Positions 20,551 through 28,738 of a stretch of 64,000 bases of DNA are shown one piece after another. Source of the DNA: Alkalibaculum sporogenes (GTDB taxonomy: Bacteria > Bacillota > Clostridia > Eubacteriales > Alkalibacteraceae). How positions within the stretch are numbered: the stretch's first letter is position 1; each line of letters opens with the position of its first letter. Both the position numbers and the translations under genes were made by a program. The notes below the pieces were generated by a model. It was not told the origin of the DNA. It saw only the letters and a list, made by a program, of their open reading frames with translations, and made no database searches. The DNA is taken from contig NZ_WHNX01000012.1 in assembly GCF_009362815.1 (NCBI RefSeq), positions 1-64,000 of the forward strand. Direction: 5' to 3'.

Positions 20551-21149
20551 TGAAGATTAACAATGTAGATATAATTATTAGTGCGGTAAGCAAGAAACAA
20601 TACCCAATTCATGATCTTCCTGAAATTTTGCTCTTAGGAAGATCTAATGTAGGAAAATCTTCTTTTATTAATACAATAATTAATAGAAGAGCCTTAGCTA
20701 GAACTAGTTCACAACCAGGAAAAACTAGAACAATAAACTTTTACAATGTAGAGGATATATTTTGCTTTGTAGATATGCCTGGATACGGATATGCAAAAGT
20801 ATCTAAGGCAGCAAGGCAAGAATTTAAATTTATGATAGATGAATACGTACATTTACGTGATAATTTATTAATGGTGATACAATTAATAGACTTTAGGCAT
20901 AAACCAACAGAAGATGATATTAACGTAAATAATTGGTTACAAGAACTTGGAATAACTCCCTTAATTGTGGCTACTAAGATAGATAAGGTGAAAAATAACG
21001 ACTATCGAAAGAACATAAAGCAGATTATGGACAGCCTAAAAATAGAGGATGCTAAAGATTTAATTTTATTTTCAGCTACTTCAAAACGTGGTAAAGAAGA
21101 ATTAATGCAGATTTTAGATGAGGTATTACTAGAAGAAGATGATATTTAA
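20550..21149 (+). CDS. engB: Ribosome-biogenesis GTPase EngB (YsxC)
   Basis: 199 aa. G1 GRSNVGKSS is near residue 31, G3 DMPGYGYA near 75 and G4 TKIDK near 143. It acts in late assembly of the large ribosomal subunit. It is translationally coupled to lon by a one-base overlap, as in many Firmicutes. Confidence 0.96.
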   Translation: MKINNVDIIISAVSKKQYPIHDLPEILLLGRSNVGKSSFINTIINRRALARTSSQPGKTRTINFYNVEDIFCFVDMPGYGYAKVSKAARQEFKFMIDEYVHLRDNLLMVIQLIDFRHKPTEDDINVNNWLQELGITPLIVATKIDKVKNNDYRKNIKQIMDSLKIEDAKDLILFSATSKRGKEELMQILDEVLLEEDDI

Positions 21150-21201
21150 GTTTCTTAGGAATAGTGTAATTTTTGCTATCTGGAGTAGTCATCAAATGTT
21201 T

Positions 21202-21248
21202 AAAACACAGAGTAATAGGTATATTCACCATTACTCTGTGTTTTTTTT
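21202..21248. terminator. Bidirectional terminator between engB and the convergent gene
   Basis: AAAACACAGAGTAAT pairs with ATTACTCTGTGTTTT, with T runs in both reading directions. The stop codon of the minus-strand gene lies inside it. Confidence 0.85.
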
Positions 21249-21980
21249 ACTAGTAAATTTATCAATCATTCCCATAAGATCTGACAATTGTTCATTTTCA
21301 TTTTCTTTTCTTTCTTCTTCAGATTGTTGCAATTCAATATCGTCATCCGTAGAATTATTTTTATCTGCTAATTCACTGCTAGTCTGAAATATTTTAACTA
21401 TATTAACAATTTGTTTGATCTGATTGTACTTTTCATGAGTAATAAAGTGTTTTAAATTGTCTAATATGTACTCGATTTTTATCTCAGGTGATTCAGCTTT
21501 TTGTATATTTTCAAGACCTGATTTTAAGTTCTCAATAGTGTTTAGTTTAACCATTACACTATTAAGTTGGTGCTTTGTATTAATGGGCAAATAGGGAGAC
21601 ATCTGCTCTGCAATTTGTATACCTTCTTTTACTGTTAAAGGCTTTGCACTTACTTCAGTGATAGAAGCATCTTGTTTGATTTTCATAAGATAGCTAACAT
21701 CATGTACTAGGCTATTTGCTTTAATCAAAGCTCGTAGTAATATTTGATTTTTAGGATGAAGATATGCATCTAAAGGTTTTACCGCTTCTAAAACATCCCC
21801 ATTATCTTCACTATAACTTGCATTAAACCCCGTAGATACAATATTAAGCTCAGTATTTTCCCCTATATCATCTAAGGGAAAAGCTTTTCTATGCATTGGT
21901 ACCTGGCTGTGACCTTTTGGTTGCCAGTTTGAAGTCGATTCATTTTGATTATTTTTACTAATGGAATCTTTTTCATACAT
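21231..21980 (-). CDS. Unknown protein, mostly helical with an acidic C-terminus
   Basis: 249 aa from the ATG at 21980, which has TTGGAG 9 bp upstream; a TTG at 21995 overlaps that site. There is no signal peptide and no membrane segment. The first 45 residues look disordered (Asn, Ser, Gln rich), residues about 75-205 are predicted helical (NQILLRALIKANSLV is typical), and the tail is rich in Glu, Ser and Asp. I do not recognise the family. It is the last gene of a minus-strand cluster that also holds three small membrane proteins. Confidence 0.7.
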   Translation of the reverse strand: MYEKDSISKNNQNESTSNWQPKGHSQVPMHRKAFPLDDIGENTELNIVSTGFNASYSEDNGDVLEAVKPLDAYLHPKNQILLRALIKANSLVHDVSYLMKIKQDASITEVSAKPLTVKEGIQIAEQMSPYLPINTKHQLNSVMVKLNTIENLKSGLENIQKAESPEIKIEYILDNLKHFITHEKYNQIKQIVNIVKIFQTSSELADKNNSTDDDIELQQSEEERKENENEQLSDLMGMIDKFTSKKNTE

Positions 21981-22025
21981 ATTCAACAACTCCAAGTTAT
22001 ATATCTTTTAATTTAGTAAGAAACA

Positions 22026-22045
22026 CCCCAACTATTATATTGGGG
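22026..22045 (-). terminator. Probable terminator after the 68-aa gene
   Basis: CCCCAA and TTGGGG form a short GC-rich stem. On the minus strand the sequence after it is only moderately T-rich (GTGTTTCTT). Confidence 0.5.
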
Positions 22046-22052
22046 CGTCGTA

Positions 22053-22259
22053 TTAAAATAATTTTAATCCATCTCCAAATAGCACTAAAACTACAACTAC
22101 TATTAACAGCCAATTGTCTCCTAGATTAAACTTTCCAAAGCTAAATCCAGGACAACAAAAATTACCACCACTAAATAGTAGTACAACAACAAGAATTAGT
22201 ATGATGATTAAAAGCGTGTTGTCGTCACAAAATATATTATCAAGAAAACCTAAACCCAT
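22053..22259 (-). CDS. Small two-helix membrane protein with Cys motif, 68 aa
   Basis: Two very hydrophobic segments (about residues 15-30 and 50-64) flank a short hydrophilic loop with FCCPGFSFGK; another Cys is at residue 11. AAGGAGG precedes the ATG. The make-up resembles small membrane proteins made during sporulation in Firmicutes, but no family is certain. Two smaller relatives in style follow upstream on the same strand. Confidence 0.65.
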   Translation of the reverse strand: MGLGFLDNIFCDDNTLLIIILILVVVLLFSGGNFCCPGFSFGKFNLGDNWLLIVVVVLVLFGDGLKLF

Positions 22260-22280
22260 AACTTTACCTCCTTATAATTA

Positions 22281-22389
22281 TATGGTAGGAAAGTTCTACT
22301 TGGGCTATGTACAAGCTCCCTACCATAGTTGAATAACGCGTCTCAGTCGTTACTCTTGATAGAGATGATATATGAGCATATATCATCTC
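22281..22389. repeat. Two long hairpins in the spacer
   Basis: At 22281-22327 ATGGTAGG and CTTG pair with CAAG and CCTACCAT. At 22362-22389 a perfect 13-bp stem (GAGATGATATATG) closes on a two-base loop. Neither is followed by a clear T run. They may stabilise or end the transcript of the small membrane protein genes. Confidence 0.5.
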
Positions 22390-22465
22390 CTTTAACTAAT
22401 AGACATTCCTTTGTGAGGGTACTCTTCTTTTGCATTTTATGTTTATAGGCCTATAGCAAGTATGG

Positions 22466-22615
22466 TTATCTTGTAAATAAGATAACAAGCAATAAGAAGA
22501 AGAATAATAATGTGTCATTATTAGCTCCAAAGAATCCACAGCTATCAAATAGTACAATTAATAGCAAGAAGAACATTAATAACGTAGAGCAATCACAATC
22601 TTTAAACCAAGCCAT
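22466..22615 (-). CDS. Cys-containing membrane miniprotein A, 49 aa
   Basis: The protein begins MAWFKDCDCSTLLMFF and ends LLLVILFTR. It has two hydrophobic stretches separated by FDSCGFFG, with Cys at residues 7, 9 and 26. AAGGAGG lies 7 bp before the ATG, a strong ribosome site. It is closely similar to the neighbour at 22698-22850 (CDCSTLLMFFLLLI, DSCG and LLFFFLLLVILFTR are shared), which shows that both are real, duplicated genes. Its last codons form a hairpin (GTTATCTT...AAGATAAC). No function is known to me. Confidence 0.8.
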   Translation of the reverse strand: MAWFKDCDCSTLLMFFLLLIVLFDSCGFFGANNDTLLFFFLLLVILFTR

Positions 22616-22697
22616 TCTATTACCTCCTTAAAAAATTTCAGTTTCAATCATATAGTACGTGATAGAGTTGTCATTGGTGATAAAAAGTTTTGTTTTT

Positions 22698-22850
22698 TTA
22701 TCTTGTAAACAAGATAACTAACAACAAGAAGAAGAACAATAAATTTTCATTGTTTTTACCAAATATTCCACAGCTATCAAATAGAATAATTAAAAGCAAG
22801 AAGAACATTAACAAAGTTGAGCAATCGCATCCACTTAAAAGACAAGCCAT
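22698..22850 (-). CDS. Cys-containing membrane miniprotein B, 50 aa
   Basis: A paralogue of the 49-aa protein. It begins MACLLSGCDCSTLL, with Cys at residues 3, 8, 10 and 27, two hydrophobic helices and the same VILFTR end. CAAGGAGG precedes the ATG. Differences between the copies fall mostly in the N-terminus and the loop (GIFGKNNEN against GFFGANNDT), while the hydrophobic parts are conserved. It is the first gene of the minus-strand group and is divergent from the 22989 gene. Confidence 0.8.
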   Translation of the reverse strand: MACLLSGCDCSTLLMFFLLLIILFDSCGIFGKNNENLLFFFLLLVILFTR

Positions 22851-22988
22851 TTAGAAACCTCCTTGAGCTAAATTTGATACTTCTTGATTATAAATACGCA
22901 GTTTATGTGTAAAGTGTGAAAAAAAAAATCACAATTTTTGTATTCACTCATAGACTATTATTAATAAAGGACTTTGGGAGGGATTTAT

Positions 22989-23312
22989 ATTAAGGATAAA
23001 GAATTATTAGATATGATTAATAAGGTAGGTAACCTTAAAAGCAAAGATGAATCACAGGTGAGCCAAAAGGTTGATGAGCTGAAAAATACTATTGGCAAAG
23101 AAAAAGTAGAAAGTAAGTTAAAGGAAATTGATGAGAAATACGGAGATCAATTAAATGACTATGTAAAAAAGATTGAAGACTTTAAACAAGGCGCAACTAG
23201 TCAAGAAAAAGCAGAGATGATATTAGAAATGAAGAAAAAACTAAATCCTAATGATCAAAAGAAATTAGATAAAATATTAAAATTATTTAAAAGTTATATG
23301 AAAGATATATGA
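22989..23312 (+). CDS. Small charged helical protein, probable ATT start
   Basis: About 107 aa, soluble, nearly all helix, rich in Lys, Glu and Asp with heptad-like Leu spacing; no Cys and no signal peptide. The only standard start, TTG at 22974, overlaps the ribosome site GGGAGGG (22976-22982) that should serve a codon about seven bases further on; the in-frame codon there is ATT at 22989, giving a protein starting at KDKELLDMI. ATT is a rare start codon known from infC. The gene is followed 13 bp later by the Arg-rich protein, so the two are probably co-transcribed. The family is not recognised. Confidence 0.65.
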   Translation: MKDKELLDMINKVGNLKSKDESQVSQKVDELKNTIGKEKVESKLKEIDEKYGDQLNDYVKKIEDFKQGATSQEKAEMILEMKKKLNPNDQKKLDKILKLFKSYMKDI

Positions 23313-23325
23313 ATGGAGGTTTGTT

Positions 23326-23655
23326 ATGTCTATGCTAGATAAATTATTAAATACTGATCCTGAAGTTACTGCTCAAAGAGCAGAGGAGAGAAGAAATAGG
23401 ATTGAAGAGAGAAGAAGCAGGATAGAAGAGAGAAGAGAAGAAATGAGACAGAGAAGAGAAGAAATGTTAAAAAAGAGAGAACAATCAAGAAAAGAAAGAG
23501 AACAATCAAAAAAAGCTGTTGATACAGCAAGTGAAGATTATAGTGTTGAGGAACAAAGTGCAGATGTGCAGGATGATATAGTAAATGAAAAAAGCGAAGA
23601 TTCAGAGGTAGAAACAATAAGGTATATAAAACCAAGAATGAGAAGAAAAAACTAA
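23326..23655 (+). CDS. Arg/Glu-rich coiled-coil protein
   Basis: 109 aa. Residues about 16-65 form a very highly charged stretch with repeated IEERR, EEMRQRREEM and KKREQSRKEREQSKK units, probably a single alpha helix or coiled coil. The C-terminal part is acidic and ends with a basic tail (RYIKPRMRRKN). GGAGG precedes the ATG. The purine-rich coding sequence makes the opposite strand look open, but that frame is a shadow. Function is unknown; nucleic-acid binding or a scaffold role would fit. Confidence 0.7.
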   Translation: MSMLDKLLNTDPEVTAQRAEERRNRIEERRSRIEERREEMRQRREEMLKKREQSRKEREQSKKAVDTASEDYSVEEQSADVQDDIVNEKSEDSEVETIRYIKPRMRRKN

Positions 23656-23726
23656 ATAACTGTAAAATGAGCACCCTTTTTCCTGTTATTACATAGATTA
23701 TAACATGCAAAGGAAAGGGGTGTTTT

Positions 23727-24935
23727 ATTATTTCAAGACGATTAAAAATCGATAGTAGGTTGTTAAATAGGATTAATAATAATACTGACACTGATGAGAA
23801 AGTTTCAATTATTGTATTATCTAGAAATTTAGAGAAGTTAAGAAGAGCAAAAGTGTTAGAAACATGTGATTGTAAAATAAAATATAGATTAGATATTATA
23901 GATGCTGTAGCAGTTGAGTTGCCAGCTTCAAAGATTAAGGAGTTATCGCAAATTCGTGAAGTAAGTTTTATTGCAGATGATTCTAAGGTTACTACACAGA
24001 TGGACGTAGTTAGAGGAAGTGTATCTAGTGATTTGTCTGAAGACTTTGGTTATGATGGTGAAGGGATAGGGGTAGCGGTTTTAGATACTGGAGTATATCC
24101 CCACGAGGATTTAACCGCAAAGGGGAACAGGATAATAGCTTTTAAAGACTTTGTGAATAACTATAATAGCCCTTATGATGATAATGGACACGGTACTCAT
24201 GTTGCAGGAATAATTGGAAGTGATGGATATTCTTCAAAAGGCAAGTACCGTGGTATAGCACCTAAAACGAATATTGTAGGGGTAAAAGTAATGAACAAAG
24301 AAGGAGGAGGATCCACTTCTGATATTGTAGCTGGTATGCAATGGGTTTTAAATAATAAGGATAAATATAATATTAAAATAATGTCTTTATCACTTGGTTC
24401 TGACGCAGATTTAAGAGAAAACGAAGATCCTCTAGTTAAAGGTGTAAATGCAGTATGGTCTAAAGGTATAGTAGTAGTAACAGCAGCGGGAAATTCTGGA
24501 CCAGATCGAGGAACTATAAATTCACCTGGTATAAGTGAAAAAGTTATTACAGTAGGTTGCTCAGATTCAAAAGGTACAATAGATATTACTGACGATGTTA
24601 TTTCCGATTTTTCTAGTAGAGGACCTACTGTATCTCATAGAAGTAAACCTGACATTGTTGCACCTGGCGTGGACGTGAATTCATTAAAAAGTAATGTAAA
24701 CTACAGTCCTTCGAATAAAAGTATAGCTATAAAAGAAAAAAGCTATTTGAAACAAAGCGGAACGTCTATGTCTACACCAGTAGTATCAGGTGCTATTGCA
24801 TTGCTACTACAAAAGGAACCTGATTTATCACCTGACAACATAAAGAGGAAAATATTAAGATGTACGAAGAAGATAAAGGGAACTAACTATGAACAAGGAA
24901 AAGGTTTGATTGATATAAAACAGCTATTGTCATAA
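23727..24935 (+). CDS. Cytoplasmic subtilisin-like serine protease (AprX-like)
   Basis: About 402 aa, peptidase family S8. The catalytic Asp is in VAVLDTGV, His in NGHGTHVAG and Ser in SGTSMSTPVVSG. An N-terminal inhibitor-like part of about 90 residues precedes the catalytic domain. There is no signal peptide, which fits intracellular AprX-type proteases. A TTG at 23760 has no ribosome site; an in-frame ATT at 23727 sits 6 bp after AGGAAAGGGG and adds ISRRLKIDSR, which reads like a normal family N-terminus, so ATT is proposed as the start. It stands at the end of a group of small unknown genes. Confidence 0.85.
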   Translation: MISRRLKIDSRLLNRINNNTDTDEKVSIIVLSRNLEKLRRAKVLETCDCKIKYRLDIIDAVAVELPASKIKELSQIREVSFIADDSKVTTQMDVVRGSVSSDLSEDFGYDGEGIGVAVLDTGVYPHEDLTAKGNRIIAFKDFVNNYNSPYDDNGHGTHVAGIIGSDGYSSKGKYRGIAPKTNIVGVKVMNKEGGGSTSDIVAGMQWVLNNKDKYNIKIMSLSLGSDADLRENEDPLVKGVNAVWSKGIVVVTAAGNSGPDRGTINSPGISEKVITVGCSDSKGTIDITDDVISDFSSRGPTVSHRSKPDIVAPGVDVNSLKSNVNYSPSNKSIAIKEKSYLKQSGTSMSTPVVSGAIALLLQKEPDLSPDNIKRKILRCTKKIKGTNYEQGKGLIDIKQLLS

Positions 24936-24975
24936 ATCACCCTATGGTATGCATAGAATATACTAGGTGATAAAC

Positions 24976-25521
24976 TTGAATAAACACATTAAAACATTTG
25001 CATTAGTATTTTGTATGATATTGATAGTATTATTTTATACACGGCAGAATAATACCGGAAAAACAGCTTCCAGCAACTATTATATAGGTTATTTTTCACA
25101 AGTACCTCCAAATTTTGAAGAATTATTACAACAAGACTATGGAGTGTCACCTTATCATACGAATTTTGATGAGGTGAAAATAAGTATAGAAAAAACTGTA
25201 AGAGAAAAATACTATATAGTATATTCTTGGGTTACTGGCGATCAGAGTTATTTTGCAATAACTTCGATTATAGAGGATACTAATAAAGAAAGTTTAAATA
25301 AAGATGACTTTAATAATATGTATATTAAAGATGACAGGGGAAATACTTATTTTCCCTTGCCATATTTTAGTCTAATTGACTATCCTCCAGATCAACCATT
25401 AGGTTGGAAGCAAATATTGTATGTAAAATTCTATCCTTTAGATGATGGTGTAAAGACTGTTGATGTGTATATTACATATAAAGGAGTGCAAAAAGTAATC
25501 GAAGGAGTAGAGGTAGATTAA
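24976..25521 (+). CDS. Membrane-anchored or secreted protein of unknown function
   Basis: About 181 aa from TTG at 24976, which has AGGTGAT about 8 bp upstream; a GTG at 24967 overlaps that site. One N-terminal membrane segment (about residues 6-22) is followed by an extracellular domain rich in Tyr, Asp and Pro, with a strand-rich look (YIVYSWVTGDQSYFAITSI). No lipobox and no known motif. Placed 40 bp after the subtilase. Confidence 0.65.
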   Translation: MNKHIKTFALVFCMILIVLFYTRQNNTGKTASSNYYIGYFSQVPPNFEELLQQDYGVSPYHTNFDEVKISIEKTVREKYYIVYSWVTGDQSYFAITSIIEDTNKESLNKDDFNNMYIKDDRGNTYFPLPYFSLIDYPPDQPLGWKQILYVKFYPLDDGVKTVDVYITYKGVQKVIEGVEVD

Positions 25522-25568
25522 TATAAAATAAATTAATTAATAATGAAAATTACTTTGTTTTGGCATAG

Positions 25569-25596
25569 TTGTTTTAACATATGTTTATGTTATAAT
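25569..25596 (+). promoter_or_regulatory. Promoter of queG
   Basis: TTGTTT, a 16-bp spacer and a perfect TATAAT, about 30 bp before the gene. Confidence 0.55.
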
Positions 25597-25627
25597 TATA
25601 GATAAGATAAACATAAATGGTGATTTC

Positions 25628-26722
25628 GTGTTGAAAGATATAATATTAGGGGAAGCAAAGGGTTTAGGGATTGATATTATTGGTTTTACTGATGGAGAAG
25701 TTTTTTCTGAGTTGCAGCCTGTGATTAAGGATAGGTTGGACAAAGGTTTTATTTCTTCTTTTTTTCATGTGGACATTGAGCAAAATACTAATCCACTTAT
25801 TGTATGGAAAGATACAAAATCTATTATTAGCATAGGTGTATCATATAAACATAAATTAGATGAGACTAAGATAGATAAGTCTAGGTGTAGCATTTCTAGA
25901 GTGGCATGGGGACAGGACTATCACAATATCTTATTAGAGAAGATGAATAGATTAATGTCAAATATTACACGAGAATACCCTGACATAAAATATAAGGCTT
26001 ATGTAGATAATGCTCCTTTATTAGATAGAGCTGTAGCTCACAGAAGTGGATTAGGTTTTTATGGAAAGAATGGATTTATAATAAATAAGCTGTATGGAAG
26101 CTATATTTTTCTAGGACATATATTAACAAATATAGAGTTAGGAAAAAGTAGTGAACTCGACGACTGTACTACTTGTAGATTTTGTAGTAGATGTATTCAA
26201 GCGTGTCCCACAGGAGCAATCAAAGAAGGTTATGATTTTAATTCTAACAAATGTATTTCTTTTTTTACTCAAAAAAAAGAGTTATTAAGTAGAGAAGAGA
26301 GAAAATATATAGGAAAGATGGTTTATGGTTGTGATATTTGTCAAGAGGTATGTCCTATAAATAAGACTGCTAAATATTCTAATGAAGCAGCATTTGTACC
26401 ATTGAAAGATGTAGTAAGACCAAAGATAAAGGATATAATAAATATGGATAATGCCATGTTTAAAAATATATATAAATCCTCATCGGCCGGTTGGAGAGGT
26501 AAAAAAATTCTTCAAAGAAATGCAATTATTGTAGCTGGTAATATAAAGACTGAGGAAAACTATCAATTATTGAAACAAACATTGAATGACTCAAGATGGG
26601 ATATTAGGATGTATAGTATGTTTTCTCTGTTAGAGTACGGAGAAAGGGGTATGAATGAAATAAAAGAAAAACTTAATGGTGAAGATGAAGAGTTTAGAAA
26701 AAACTTTAATATATATTGTTAA
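25628..26722 (+). CDS. queG: Epoxyqueuosine reductase
   Basis: 364 aa. It catalyses the last step of queuosine synthesis in tRNA, reducing epoxyqueuosine to queuosine with cobalamin and two [4Fe-4S] clusters. The ferredoxin-like motifs are CTTCRFCSRCIQACPTGA (about residues 179-196) and, further on, CDICQEVCP; the segment YVDNAPLLDRAVAHRSGLG is typical of the cobalamin-binding N-terminal domain. The C-terminus resembles HEAT-repeat helices. The GTG start is followed directly by TTG, and either could be used. The other que genes are not in the window. Confidence 0.9.
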   Translation: MLKDIILGEAKGLGIDIIGFTDGEVFSELQPVIKDRLDKGFISSFFHVDIEQNTNPLIVWKDTKSIISIGVSYKHKLDETKIDKSRCSISRVAWGQDYHNILLEKMNRLMSNITREYPDIKYKAYVDNAPLLDRAVAHRSGLGFYGKNGFIINKLYGSYIFLGHILTNIELGKSSELDDCTTCRFCSRCIQACPTGAIKEGYDFNSNKCISFFTQKKELLSREERKYIGKMVYGCDICQEVCPINKTAKYSNEAAFVPLKDVVRPKIKDIINMDNAMFKNIYKSSSAGWRGKKILQRNAIIVAGNIKTEENYQLLKQTLNDSRWDIRMYSMFSLLEYGERGMNEIKEKLNGEDEEFRKNFNIYC

Positions 26723-26779
26723 AAATATAATAACAAATAAGAGAACTTATAAATAATACAAATGAAAAATGGTGAGATT

Positions 26780-28240
26780 ATGAATAGAATTATTATGGAT
26801 TCTATATTTGGACAGGTTCGTATTGCTATAACCCACGAAGACAAGCTAGTCCATTTTTTTCTTGAGAGAGAGACGAACTGGAATAATTATGGTGATATAT
26901 ATATGGGCAGAATTGAACAGATAAAACCTGGTATACAGGCTGCGTTTGTTAATATAGGTAGTGAAAAAAATGGGCTTTTACATTTAGAAGACATTATACC
27001 TAATGAAGATAATAAGCCAATCGATAAGCTGGTTAAAAAAGGACAAGAGTTGTTAGTTCAGATTAAGAAAGAAGCCATCGCGGAAAAAGGTGCAAGATTA
27101 ACTACAAAATTTTCTATCTCAGGACATTACTTAGTTTTATTACCTTATGAAAATCGAATATTTACTTCTAAAAAAATAAGCAACAAAGAAGAAAAGAATC
27201 GAATTACTACTGGAATTAATGAAGTAAAAGACGGTAATTATGGAGTGATTATTAGAACTGAGGCCATGGGCATTGATTTGGATATTATTAAAAAAGAGTT
27301 AAATTATTTAATAAATAGATGGGAAAAAATCAACCATTCAGAGATTGCCCCTAAACTTATGTATAATGACTCAACAACTGTTGTTAAAATTCTAAGAGAT
27401 TTTTACACACAACAGATTGACGAGATTATAGTAAATGATATGGATATTATTAATGAATTACAAGAGTATCTTGCTATTTATTCTTATCAGGATATAGAAA
27501 AGATCAAATACGTAGATAAAAATAATCTATTGGAGTTATATCATATAGAGAAGAAGACTATGCAATTGTTTGATCGTAAAGTATGGTTGAAAAGTGGTGG
27601 CTATATTGTCATAGATTTTACCGAGGCGTGTACAGTTATAGATATTAATAGCGGTAAGTTTACAGGCAAAAAAAATATGGATGAAACTATATTAAAGATT
27701 AATTTAGAAGCTTCAGAAGTAATTGCCGATCAAATCCGATTAAGAAATATAAGTGGTATAATTATCATTGACTATATTAATATCAAAATGAAGGAAGAAC
27801 AGCATATTATTATAAAACATTTGAATAAACATTTGCAAAAGGATAAGGTGAAAACAAAAGTGTATGGTTTTACAGAACTATGTATATTGCAAATGACTAG
27901 ACAACAACAAGGAAAGTCTCTTTCTATGCTTCAATCTGAACATTGCAGATTGTGTGGGGGAACAGGTCTTATACCAAATCAAGAGGCATTATTTTATAGA
28001 TGCTTAGCTTCTATTGAACGAAATAAGGATGTTTTAGAGGGAGATACAATTATAATAAAGGTAAATCCATATATTAAAAAACTAATAGATGAAATTGAAA
28101 TGAAAAATGAGAAGTTTACTTTCATACAAATGATAAAAGACTTTTATAAAAAGAAATCTATAATTGAGGAAGATGAATTTCTAGAGATCGATGAAATGAA
28201 GGTGTTGTCCTGCGTTGACAGGCACTTAGGATCCAACTAG
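26780..28240 (+). CDS. rng: Ribonuclease G/E family endoribonuclease
   Basis: About 486 aa. It has an N-terminal S1-like domain (YMGRIEQIKPGIQAAFVNIG), a catalytic domain with VIDINSGKF, and the Zn-link CRLCGGTG near residue 400. It cuts single-stranded RNA in rRNA maturation and mRNA decay. The ATG at 26780 has GGTGAG upstream and is preferred to the ATG at 26762. Its stop codon TAG overlaps the flanking repeat of the 356-bp element at 28240, so the element landed at the very end of the gene and the last codons may be affected. Clostridia commonly carry it before rplU, as here. Confidence 0.9.
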   Translation: MNRIIMDSIFGQVRIAITHEDKLVHFFLERETNWNNYGDIYMGRIEQIKPGIQAAFVNIGSEKNGLLHLEDIIPNEDNKPIDKLVKKGQELLVQIKKEAIAEKGARLTTKFSISGHYLVLLPYENRIFTSKKISNKEEKNRITTGINEVKDGNYGVIIRTEAMGIDLDIIKKELNYLINRWEKINHSEIAPKLMYNDSTTVVKILRDFYTQQIDEIIVNDMDIINELQEYLAIYSYQDIEKIKYVDKNNLLELYHIEKKTMQLFDRKVWLKSGGYIVIDFTEACTVIDINSGKFTGKKNMDETILKINLEASEVIADQIRLRNISGIIIIDYINIKMKEEQHIIIKHLNKHLQKDKVKTKVYGFTELCILQMTRQQQGKSLSMLQSEHCRLCGGTGLIPNQEALFYRCLASIERNKDVLEGDTIIIKVNPYIKKLIDEIEMKNEKFTFIQMIKDFYKKKSIIEEDEFLEIDEMKVLSCVDRHLGSN

Positions 28241-28595
28241 GACTATCGCATGAAAAAAACATAAAAAAGATGGAATAGAATTTTGTCTCGTATACATGGG
28301 GAGAGCAAGAGTATGTTTAAAACAAACGCAAACACGCTGTCGCATACTGTATGAAAAGAACTCGAAGATTAACTAAATTTTTGAAACTCGCTACGCTCAA
28401 ACAGTCAAAAATTCTTATCGTTAATCTTCTCCTTCTTCTTAATTTAGCGAAGCTATCGTTTGCTAATGTTTTTAAAATACTCTATATAGTTAGCTACTTT
28501 GATATGTTTTTTTAAAAATGGTTCTCTGAACCCTTAAATGATAAAAACAATACTGAAAAGCGTGCATAAAATAACTTTTCATGCGATTGCCGTGG
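28240..28595. mobile_element. 356-bp non-coding repeat element, copy 2 (MITE-like)
   Basis: Same length as the copy at 8431-8786 and in the same orientation. The ends carry the inverted repeat ATCGCATGAAAA. TCCAACTA is present on both sides (28232-28239 and 28598-28605), as expected for a target duplication. The central hairpin is more perfect than in copy 1: GAAGATTAAC with GTTAATCTTC and TTTTTGA with TCAAAAA, around AACTCGCTACGCTCAAACAG. A further small hairpin, GGTTC with GAACC, lies near 28520-28533. No gene is inside. It separates rng from the rplU promoter. Confidence 0.8.
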
Positions 28596-28612
28596 ACTCC
28601 AACTAAAAATAA

Positions 28613-28642
28613 TTGACTTATAATATTAAAACATGGTATACT
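28613..28642 (+). promoter_or_regulatory. Promoter of the rplU-prp-rpmA operon
   Basis: TTGACT, an 18-bp spacer and TATACT with TGG before it, only eight bases after the flanking repeat of the mobile-like element. Confidence 0.75.
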
Positions 28643-28649
28643 ATTTTGG

Positions 28650-28735
28650 CGTATAGAAGCCGCGCGAAACAGGTGATGTATAACTAATGTCATATGACAA
28701 CCTGCTAGGCGAGACTGGTTTGAGGAGGTGTATAT
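28650..28735 (+). ncRNA. Ribosomal protein L21 leader
   Basis: The leader between promoter and rplU has paired blocks (AACAGGT with ACCTGCT region, GTCATATGAC) and sits at the place of the Rfam L21 leader of Firmicutes, where L21 is thought to regulate its own synthesis. Assigned by position and pairing, not by a model search. A GAGGAGGTG ribosome site ends it. Confidence 0.6.
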
Positions 28736-28738
28736 AGT

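Noticed and set aside
23366-23791. 141-aa minus-strand frame opposite the Arg-rich gene
   Set aside because: Low-complexity shadow of a purine-rich coding strand; the plus frame has a good ribosome site.
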